From contig CM037795.1 in NCBI GenBank assembly GCA_021229015.1, positions 17,484,933 to 17,548,932 on the forward strand: a stretch of DNA of 64,000 nt, read 5' to 3'. This document shows, one piece after another, positions 33,291 to 44,600 of this stretch; position 1 is the first letter of the stretch; each line of letters begins with the position of its first letter. This stretch comes from Solen grandis (lineage: Eukaryota; Mollusca; Bivalvia; Adapedonta; Solenidae). The notes beneath the pieces were generated by a model that saw only the letters and a program-made list of their open reading frames with translations, made no database searches and was not told the origin of the DNA. The translations under genes were made by a program, and so were the position numbers.

Positions 33291-35620
33291 GACCTGGTAT
33301 GATGGGCCCGCGGTACCCGATGCACCACCCCATGATGTACCCCTACCCTGCCATGCATCCCTATATGCCATATTACGGTCAGGGTTACATGCAGCCAGAC
33401 AGCTCTCGGATGCAGTATGATAAATACTGCACATCTCTTAATCCATTTGCTGAGCCCTGGAATCCTAGTTCTTATGGGGGTCCTTATCAGGATCAGTACC
33501 GAATGATGTCACAAGGGGAGGACAGCTGCGCTATCTGTAGTCATAAACAGGCAGAGCAACGGCAGCAGCAGCAGCAGCAGCAACATATGAAGCAGCAGCA
33601 GTGGTGTGAGCACAAGACAGAACAGTCGCAGAATGTACCTCAGCCACGCCAGCCTCACAAACCAAGTCCAAACACTGACGGACAGCAACAGTATCGGCAA
33701 CCCTTGACTGATAAGCCAACCCCTCCACAGCAGCAGAAGGTGAAGGACACCATCAGCGAAAAGAGTAAAGCTGATGGTCAATCCAGTGACTACCAGGAAA
33801 GTTACAACAAAAGCTCAGATCAGACAAACTCACAAACTAAAAAGCCACAGTATCAGCAAGACCAACAACAGCCTAAACAGCAGGAAAAAGATCCCCTGTC
33901 TGGTCAGCAGTATCCATATCAACAGAATCAGGATCACAAGCTGCAGTACAAGCAAGAGGATGAAGTTCATTTTCATCATCAAAAGCAAGTAGATGGTCAA
34001 CGACAACCACCAAAACAACACCAACAGAAAGGTTTTAGTCAGACTGGTGAAAAGGAGGAATCCTATTCTCAGTATGTAAAACCGCAGACTGCAAATCTAG
34101 AAGAAAGGAATTATCCTACAAACAAAGAGAATCAGAAACAGAACCGAAGCTATGAAGACATGTCATACCAGTATAAACAGACAGAGAGACAAGCAGGCCC
34201 TCAGTCCTACCCGTACCAGCAACAGAAACAACAGCCGATTCCTCAGGAGAAGGAACCTGCCAGTGGGCCTTATTCCGCTCAAAGTTACCAAAAACAGGAG
34301 AAGGGGCAGACCAGAGGGCAAGAAGAAGGATCTTACTCTTCTCCATCTTACAATCAGCAGCAGCAAAAGAAACAAACTGACAAGCAGTATTTTTATCAAA
34401 AGCAACAAGATCAAGATGAGAATTACTATTCTGCCGAGGCAGGTTACTCATATGAAGGGAAGCAGCAGGCATGGTCGACTGAGGAGAAAGAAGATGTATA
34501 TGAAGAGTATAATTATGATAGAGAGAAAGGGAATCAGTCCTGGAAGCAGGCTGAGGACCAGGATCATGCCCAGTTGTATGAAGATTTTGGTAACCGACAA
34601 TGGCAACAAGGGGAAAAAAAGGAGCCCTCGTTTGATAGTTACCAGTATGAGGGACAACAGTGGAAGCCAGAAAAGTCTCAGCCCTATGAAGACTTCCCAC
34701 AGGGTCAGTGGGGCCAGGAGGGAAAACAGAAACAGACTAAGCCCTATGAAGACTTCCCACAGGGTCAGTGGGGCCAGGAGGGAAAACAGAAACAGACTAA
34801 GTCCTATGAAGACTTCCAACAGAGCCATTGGGGCCAAGAGGAAAAAACAGAAAAATAACCATTGGGGAAGTCCAAGCCCTATGAAGACTTGAAACAGAGT
34901 CATTGGGGCCAGGAGAGGGAATCAGAAAAGTCCCAGTCTTTTGAAGACTACACAAAGAGTCATTGGAGCCAAGAGAGGAAACAGGAAATGAATAAGCCCT
35001 ATGAAGACTACCCACAGAGCCATTGGGGCCAAGAGGAAAAAACAGAAAAGTCTCAGACCTATGAAGACTACCCACAGAGCCATTGGGGCCAAGAGGAAAA
35101 AACAGAAAAGTCTCAGACCTATGAAGAATACCCACAGAGCCATTGGGGCCATGAGGGAAAACCAGAAAAATCTCAGACCTATGAGGAATACCAGCAAAGC
35201 CATTGGGGTCCGGAGGGAAAACAAGAAAAATCTCAGTCCTATAAAGACTTATCACAAAGCCATTGGGGCCAAGAGGGAAAATCGGAAAAGACTAAAACCC
35301 ATGAAGACTTCCCACAGAGCCATTGGGGCCAGGAGGGAAAACTGGAAAAGTCTCAAACCTTAGAAGACTTCACACAGAGCCATTGGGGCCATGAGGAAAA
35401 TCCAGAAAAATCTCAGTCCTATGAAGAATATCCTCAGAGTCAATGGGGTCAGGAGGGGACAAAGCCAAAGACCTACGAGGGGTACCAGTATGAAGATGTA
35501 CAATGGCAGCAGGATAAGAGTCAGGCCTACCAGTCTTATGAAGAATACCAATATGAAGGAGAGAGGCAGCAAAAGAAGTATGGTGACCAGAAAAACTTCT
35601 ACCATGAGAACAAGTCTTCG
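33291..35620 (+). CDS. RC3H: Roquin-like exon A: Q-rich and HWGQE-repeat exon
   Basis: Acceptor ggctgttgcag, donor tcg|gtaagt; first two bases complete a codon from an unseen upstream exon, and the end is phase 0. The exon is 2,330 bp, far longer than its neighbours. It encodes a Pro/Met/Tyr-rich segment, a short CAG-coded Gln tract (about 33563-33582), a long Q/K/Y-rich low-complexity stretch and the 20-residue repeats. The frame is interrupted once by TAA at 34856, but stays open on both sides in the same frame. Open frames run upstream of 33291 to 33173, yet that part overlaps a dispersed repeat and is not taken as coding. Confidence 0.8.
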
Positions 35621-38600
35621 GTAAGTGCATCCTGGCGATTCCTTCTGCACAAAAATTTATGTTACTCAAGACTAGACTATGGCTTCTTGCGCGATTTTCA
35701 CCAGCAGTACTCTAAGTAAAAATTAAAACTTTTAAGATGCTTTAATATAAATATCCTCTCCATAAATGCAGAAAATACATGAATATACAGTGAACATTTG
35801 TATGGTTTTGCAATATATTGCATCTGGTATCCAAATGATTAGATAGGTTGATGCCAGTAGAATCACAAATATGATTAGCACTGTTAGTCATTGAATTTTC
35901 TTCTTCATGAAATTTACCTAGATGTTATGTTAGGTTCTTGTTAGCACTAATATCATTGTCCATTATTAATAAAGTGTAAGTAAACAAATATGGCATACAT
36001 CCATGATTTGTTCCTAACAAAAATTAATGCCTAAAAAATAACTGTCCAGTACTGACAGAACATATTCAACCTTTCTTGTTTTACAAAAAATTTAAATAAA
36101 TGATTTAAATAGTGAACTTGAAATGAAATATTTAGTTACATCTATAAGGTATTTTGAATGATGTATTTGTTACAGTATGAGAAGAAGGAGGAGGGTTCAG
36201 ATCCTATCTCCAACCCACTGATCCCCATTGTACCTGAGCCCAATGCCCAGCTGCATGTAAGTACATGGGCTTAATGTCCTCCCCACTTTTAGTGGCCAAT
36301 GCATGTAATCTTATTAACCCTTTCCCTCATATAGACTCATTTTGACGCACTCAATAGGCACCACATAAAGCCTGATCTGCAGAAAACCACAGTTAAACCG
36401 TACCAAATTTAATTACAAAATCCTCATTTCCAGACTACTGAGGAGCAGCGAACAGCATAAAACCTGATCAGCCTGCGAGTTACTCGCATATAAGGGTAGT
36501 TTAATAACTGGTTGGTCAGAATAATGTGACTGGGTGTGGTATCATGCCACATGTCTATGGTGGGATACTGCCATGTAGCAGCACTATATATGTATTGAAA
36601 TGACCGAAATACTGGTAATGGGTGAACCCATTGAACAAACAAATAAATCTGACAAGTACACACAGGTGATGATCTAATCCTAAACTGTAAAGAGATTACG
36701 CTAAAAGGGGAGATAAATTTACCCTGAAAAGGAATACATTGAATACACCAGGATGAAGAAAACAACACATGCACACCTGTTAATTTTTCTCGTAAGACCT
36801 TTTTAGCTCACCTGAGCACTTGTGCTCATGGTGAGCTTTTGTGATCGCCTTTTGTGCGTCGTCCGTTGTCAACAATTGCTTGTGAACTTTCTACAGGCCA
36901 CAGTTTTGGCCCAATCTTTATAAAATTTCGTCAGGATGTTTGTCTACATTATATCTCGGATGAGTTTGAAATTGGGTCATGTGGGGTCAAAACTAGGTCA
37001 CCAGGTCAAATCTAGAAAAAACCTTGTGAACACTCTAGACGCCACAGTTTTGGCCCAATCTTCATGAAACTTGGCCAGGATGTTTGTCTACATGATATCT
37101 TGGGTGAATTTGAAATTTGGTCATGTGGGATCAAAAACTAAGTCACCAGGTCAAATCTTAGAAAAACCTTGTGAACTCTCTAGAGGCCACAGTTTTAGCC
37201 CAATCTTCAGTAGATTTGGTCAGGATGTTTGTCTAAATGATATATTGAATGAGTTCGAAAATGAGTCACGTGGGGTCAAAAACTAGGTCACCAGGTCAAA
37301 TCTTTGAAAAATCTTGAGAACATGCTTGAGGCCACATTTTTGGCTCAATCTCATGAAACTTAGCCAGGATGTTTGTCTTTATGCTATGTCAGATGAGTTT
37401 GATATTGGGTCATGTTGGGTCAAAAACTAGGTCACTAGGTCAAATCTTAGAAAATCTTAGAAAAACCTTGTTAACACTCTAGAGGCAACAGTTTTGGCCC
37501 AGTCTTCATGAAATTTGGTCAGGATGTTCGTCTACATGACATCTTGGATGAGTTTGAAATTGGGTCACTTAGGGTCAAAAACTAGGTCACCAGGTCAAAT
37601 CTTAGAAAAACCTTGTAAACACTTTAGAGACCACAGATTTAGATTAACCTTAATGTAACTTGGTCAGAATGTTTGTTTAACATCAAATATCAGATGAATT
37701 CAGAACTGGGCAACATAGGGTCAAAAAGTAGGTCACCAGGGCAAATTTTAAAAAAAAAATCTTGTGAACACTCTAGAGGTCTACATTTTTGTCCTAGTGT
37801 TCATTAAACTTGATATGAATGATGACTGCATGAATTCCCAGTTGAGTGCAAATTCAGGTAGGATCAAAATGTAGGTCACTTAGTCAAATGTTAGAAAAAC
37901 ACTTTAGATGCCAGATTTTTTGTCTTTATGCCTAACACAGCCATCTTACTCAGGTGAGCGACACAGGGCCATCTTGGCCCTCTTGTTTTCTTTTGTTCTT
38001 GGACTGTAGAAATTACATAGTTTCGCTTGTAGCTTCTCAGGTTATGAAAATCATCATGCATGAAAGAAAATACAATCATAGTTTTAACTGGTGATTGCTA
38101 ATCCATGTAAATTTACAAAATATGATGCTATGGCTTTCATGATGAAGTCTGCAAGTTCTGATGTCCTATTTATGCTCCACAGAGACAGTCCCTATACAAC
38201 CTGAAGGAAAGGAGAGACTCACTGCTGGCCCAGCTGCAAGAATTAAACAAGGAAGTAGTCAAGGCCAGCCACTTTGAAACTGTAGCAGAAGACTTACCGC
38301 CTTTGTTTAAGTAAGTTTTTCATGGTAGTATTAATCTACCTAGTTTGTTTACGTTGGCAATTAAATAGAATATCATTGAAAAAGGCTTTTGAAATGTAAA
38401 TATTTGCATAAAGTTTTCTGAGTACTGTAGAATCTCACCATAAGTCTATTCGCCTTTAAGATTGGACCCCCTTTTTACTCCTTTTATCTGTTTGTTTATG
38501 CCTTGACCCTCTTATAAGACAGGATAAGAAATCCAGAATGCCTGATGAGCAGTATCGTCCAGTCAAATGACCGTTATTTCAGAATAATTTTACCTAGTAT

Positions 38601-41600
38601 AAACTACAATTGATTTTAAACTAACATTGCAGTTTCGTCAAAAATTTCTAAATGTGGAATATGTTTATGTGACAAATAAACAAAAAAGAAATTTTTTTCA
38701 ATCATTCAATCATAATCCCAAAACAGCTCTCAGGAGCTTAATCAGGAATATGGTCCAGTTAATGGGGAAAAGCAGTATCAGCTGGATTAGTAGAATTGGC
38801 CATGATTGTGTATAAATTATGGGGTAAGAAGCTGCCAATTATCTTGGAAAGGATCCTTACACAACTGTCACCAAATACATTCCTCTGTGCCCTCTCTTCT
38901 GATTTTAGTTTCACCTCGTGTGACATCCATTCTGTGCACAGGAAGAAACAAACATACTACAGCAGTTAAGTTCAAATGGTATGAAATTGACACATGCCAA
39001 TGTGCGGCTTCTTTTGATCTCCAGCTGACTAGTGTTGCTTGGGGTTTCTTACCTCGTTGACATGCTGCTTATCAAATAAGAGTTTTGTGTTATGTGATTG
39101 TTATGTGATGTTTGAGTTTGGATTAAAAGTACTCATGGACATTACATGTTGTGTAATATTTTCTATATTTTACACTTGCTACATTATGACATTTGCAATC
39201 TTTTTTCATACGTAGAATAGAAATATTGATGGATCTAGCTTCACTTCTCTTCATATCTTGGAGGAAAAAAAATATATGGCTAGTAGACCTTGCTTTTAAA
39301 ACGACGACCCCTACACTAAAACCTGATCTGAGGAAAGAAAGCCATCTTTTAAGTGAGAATATATGGTATGTCAGTAGCATTATATTGACCTGAAACATTC
39401 TTTTGAATCTGAAGAATTTAATCTACCGGTACTATTGTTTCATGTATAGGTACTATTGTTTCATGTATAGGTACAGCAGTGTGAAGCTAAAGGAATCCTC
39501 AGCCTACAAAAACACTCTGAAACACCCGTGCCCTGTAGATACAAGTCCAGCTGGATTAAAGCCAACTCTGAACAGCAACGGGGAAATCTTCGAGAGACTT
39601 GGGGCACTGTCGGGTGTCCCGCCCCGATCTGTCAATGACAGCATCATGACCTCCTGGACCACCTCTACATTGAATAATAAGGGGAAAAATAGGGCAGGTA
39701 AGAGTGGTCTTGAATGGTCAGACTAGTATTGTTTATGAAAATATAAAGATGTAAATATTTTATTTATGAAACAATATATATATAATATATTGAAGAAGTG
39801 GTTGTGGTGACCAAGTGGTTATAGTGTCACGGTGATTGGGAATCCTCAACTGTGACATTCCAAATTTCCAAAAATGGTACCGATAAACCTGTCCTTCTTC
39901 GTGTTTCAGAAGGAGATTCTGACCAAGGACTGTACAAAGGTCAGACAGAAAGGTCAGCTGAAAGTCGCAGGGAAGCCCAGTATGACAATCATAAGGTAGT
40001 GTGTAGTTTGGGACAGATCAATCTTTATTTGTTAGAACATTAATTGGCAATAATCTATTTCCTGTCTTGAAATTAGCGATGTCGTTATTCTTCTTGCCTG
40101 TTGATAAAACTGACTCTTTAAGTCCTGTTTCTTGTTTTTTTTAAACAGAGAAAGTGGCTTAATTTTTAAAGGTATGCTGGTGTTATTTGAGAAAAAGCAA
40201 AGTGCCTACTATCTTAAGTGAAATGGTTTAGAGGCAGCTTTATATCTCCCGATGACATAGTTTCCAAATGACTGAAATACTGTTAGAATGTTCAACCCTA
40301 TGCAAATTAATAGACAGTTAAAGCCATGTGGGACATAAAAAATCAAGCAAACAGACATGTACATGAGAAATACATATGCAAAAACAGAAATTTATGTGTT
40401 TTCTCACACATGAAATCATGCTGTAAGGTGCCTGTGTTTGTAATTTTACCAGTGCCCAGTCCTGGTCATTGTTGATATCTTGTAAAAATCTTTTCAGGCA
40501 AAGTCAGACTGGAAGTGTGACGAGCATGACTTCCCGTATTGGAAGGACGTGACGGAGAATCTGGACTCCCCCATCTCCACCCCTCCCACCACACCTCAAC
40601 CCATCAACTCCCAGACTAGCAGCCAGACGGCCACAGTCATGTCCTCTGACTCATCCTTCTCAGACAGTTACCGTTCTAGCAGGCCTTCGACATTCATCTC
40701 TGCAGCGACACCTAGTGCCAGCTACCCTGTGGCTGCATCAATCTACCGCTCGACTCCCGCATCATATACATCTTCATCACCAGGATTCAGTCAGGCGTCA
40801 TCTGGTTATAATGCTAAGTACATTCAGACGTCTTCGAGCTACGCACAGGAAGGCGATCAAACAGTGCCGAAGACTTCTGTTACAGAGAAACCCAGCATGA
40901 GTCTCAGTTTCTCTACCAGCAGCTATATCACCAGCATGCCCTATGGGTCAAGTTATAGCAACACGTCTTCTAGTCTGAACTTCAACACGTACACTAGTGG
41001 GACAGCATCATCAGCATATAGCAGTGATATTGCTTACTGGAAGTCGGGAAAGAGCTCTGCACCTTCAAGTTCCCTGTTTTCTAGCTCATCCTACACATCA
41101 GCTAGTTTTTTTGGTATGTTTTACTTGTATTTTACACAAGAACATGAATAATGCAAGAAAAGGAAAATCTATGAATATGCTTTTGTACGCTCTTTTCACA
41201 AAGTAAAGGAGGAACATAGGAATCACAGTAATTCTCTAGTCCTGACATTTTAACTAAAAGTTCAATATATCCATTCATATTGTTAATGTTGTGTAGCCAG
41301 AGTATTCATCCTCTTATTGATTCATTTTAAATGACAGCAATAAAATCATCTAATTTATCCTCTTATTGATTCATTTTAAATTACAGCAATAAAACCATCT
41401 TATTTATCCTCTTATTGATTCTTTTTAAATTACAGCAATAAAATCATCTTATTTATCCTCTTATTGATTCATTTTAAATTACAGCAATAAAACCATCTTA
41501 TTTATCCTCTTATTGATTCTTTTTAAATTACAGCAATAAAATCATCTTATTTATCCTCTAATTGATTCATTTTAAATTACAGCAATAAAACCATCTTATT

Positions 41601-44600
41601 TATCCTCTAATTGATTCATTTTAAATTACAGCAATAAAATCATCTTATTTATCCTCTAATTGATTCATTTTAAATTACAGCAATAAAACCATCTTATTTA
41701 TCCTCTAATTGATTCATTTTAAATTACAGCAATAAAACCATCTTATTTATCCTCTAATTGATTCATTTTAAATTACAGCAATAAAATCATCTTATTTATC
41801 CTCTAATTGATTCATTTTAAATTACAGCAATAAAACCATCTTATTTATCCTCTAATTGATTCATTTTAAATTACAGCAATAAAATCATCTTATTTATCCT
41901 CTTATTGATTCATTTTAAATTACAGCAATAAAACCATCTTATTTATCCTCTTATTGATTCATTTTAAATTACAGCAATAAAACCATCTTATTTATCCTCT
42001 TATTGATTCATTTTAAATTACAGCAATAAAAGCATCTTATTTATCCTCTTATTGATTCTTTTTAAATTACAGCAATAAAATCACCTTATTTATCCTCTTC
42101 TTGATTCATTTTAAATTACAGCAATAAAACCATCTTATTTATCCTCTTATTGATTCTTTTTAAATTACAGCAATAAAATCACCTTATTTATCCTCTTCTT
42201 GATTCATTTTAAATTACAGCAATAAAACCATCTTATTTATCCTCTAATTGATTCATTTTAAATTACAGCAATAAAATCATCTTATTTATCCTATTATTGA
42301 TTCATTTTAAATTACAGCAATAAAACCATCTTATTTATCCTCTAATTGATTCTTTTTAAATTACAGCAATAAAACCATCTTATTTATCCTCTTATTGATT
42401 CATTTTAAATTACAGCAATAAAACCATCTTATTTATCCTCTTCTTGATTCATTTTAAATTACAGCAATAAAACCATCTTATTTATCCTCTAATTGATTCA
42501 TTTTAAATTACAGCAATAAAATCATCTTATTTATCCTCTTATTGATTCATTTTAAATTACAGCAATAAAATCATCTTATTTATACTCTTATTGATTCATT
42601 TTAAATTACAGCAATAAAACCATCTTATTTATCCTCTTATTGATTCATTTTAAATTACAGCAATAAAAGCATCTTATTTATCCTCTTATTGATTCATTTT
42701 AAATTACAGCAATAAAACCATCTTATTTATCCTCTTATTGATTCATTTTAAATTACAGCAATAAAATCATCTTATTTATCCTCTAATTGATTCATTTTAA
42801 ATTACAGCTATGAATCCATCAGAATAATTGTTTGCAAAGATGGTTGAATTACCATTCTTTGTTATCTAAAATAATAATAAAAAAAAGATTGTTAGAATAA
42901 TAAAAGTAAGATGACATTATCCGTGTATTTCCAGATCACATGGGTTCCTGTGAGGAGGATCACATCCCATTTGTGGAAGGGGCACCCACTATCTCCAAGT
43001 TTGGCCCCATCTCAAGGCATGCCAAAGCTAAACAGACTACCTTGCCCCTCAAGGTCACAGCTGACGAGGTAAGGCAGATTACAATATTGTTTTTGTAATC
43101 TAACTGCTTGACTGACATAATGTAACAAGATGTGATGTGCCTGACCTTATTTTTAATTCCCTACCCAGTAAAGATGAGAGAAGCTATCTTGGGATCATGC
43201 ATGTCACAGCCTGTCACATCTCATCAAGTAACAGTTGACTTCAGGGGCAAAGTACTGCTCCATTCCAGTAACTGAATTAGAGGGATAAGTGTCAATTGCA
43301 AAAAACAGTGTGGCCATACCACATGGTATATGGCGTCACTTTAAGCTAAAGCATATTTTGCATCGATTCAGAGGGTAAAAAACTGCTGTAATTATTTTAT
43401 ATCATTATCAATTTTAATGATGTATAGCACATGCAAAGCAGAAAAATTGTGCCCAACACATATGTCACAATGATTCTTGTCAGATGTACAGATTTTCTTA
43501 ATATTCAGGTAAACCTGAGTTTCTGAAATTTAGTTTGCTAACACATAGAGCACATTGCTTATAATATTTTTCCGAATGTTAAAAAGTAGTTCTTTTAACA
43601 AAAGAATCATTAGGGCTTTAGTGCACAATTTTTGTGCTTCATGTGCTATATACCATTAAAATTGATGACAAAATAAATTGCTTACAGCAGTTTTCTTTTT
43701 CAAATGATGGCAGATTAGACTGCTTGTGTTAGCTGTGACATTATATACCACGTAGTATGGCCACACTGAAAAACATGTTCCCAATTGATGGAAAAGAAAT
43801 CGGTATAGATTTTAACTGCTACATCTAAACTGCAACTTGTGATTTTCCATTGAATATTGGACCAGTTATTTAGTATCACAAATTGTAGAATACTGGTGGG
43901 TGGTGTTTAATGTTTGCCACTGCTTACTTTCAAGTTAAGGCGGTATCATTGCACATTCTATAAAAGCTATAAAAGTCAGTTTTACAGTATTAGTCTATTT
44001 TTGCACCCCTGTAGATGATGAAAACAGCTCCTGTAACAGCTGTAACACCCTTGTCTGGGCCCCCACTGCCTAATGCCCAGACAGTTCCCTCCCGATTCAC
44101 ACAGGGTGGTGTTAGTAATATGCAAATGGAGGAGGCCGCTGTACCGGAGGTCTCGTATGAGAAATCCTACTCATTGTGGTAAGTGACTGGGCAGTGTCGC
44201 TTGGAACATCTTATTTGAGATTTTCCTCAATTTCTGTATTACTAAAGTTGAAAAGAAGTAAAGTATAATAATATCTGAGTTCTGTAAAAAATCATAACAG
44301 ATTGATGAGAGTATTGAGTTGTTAAAAAGTCTTTGAATTTTTTTCAATTAATAATGACTTTAAGCTAAATACAGCTGGTCTAGCATTAATTTATATATGC
44401 AAAACATAATTGGTCTTGCATTATTTATCAGTAATAAAACAGTTTGTCTTGATTTTTGTAAGACTTGAAGAAATCAATTAAAAATGATATTTCTGACTTT
44501 TATCAAACACTTATAAAAACACCATTTATCACATATATACATAAAAAGTAAGACAACTAGTTCTATTTTACATGTCTGTATCAGTCAGTCACCTGGTGGT

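Noticed and set aside
34448..35255. Long open frames on the minus strand (about 150 codons each) across the repeat exon
   Set aside because: They are the complement of the 60-bp coding repeats; the products are low-complexity Leu/Phe strings with no domain, while the plus strand has splice sites and conserved motifs.
34682..35476. Frameshift in the repeat exon
   Set aside because: Codon positions before and after the break are in the same frame; the interruption is a single in-frame stop with a 15-bp insertion.
41307..42809. CRISPR-like array
   Set aside because: Units are contiguous with no unique spacers; this is an intronic satellite in animal DNA.
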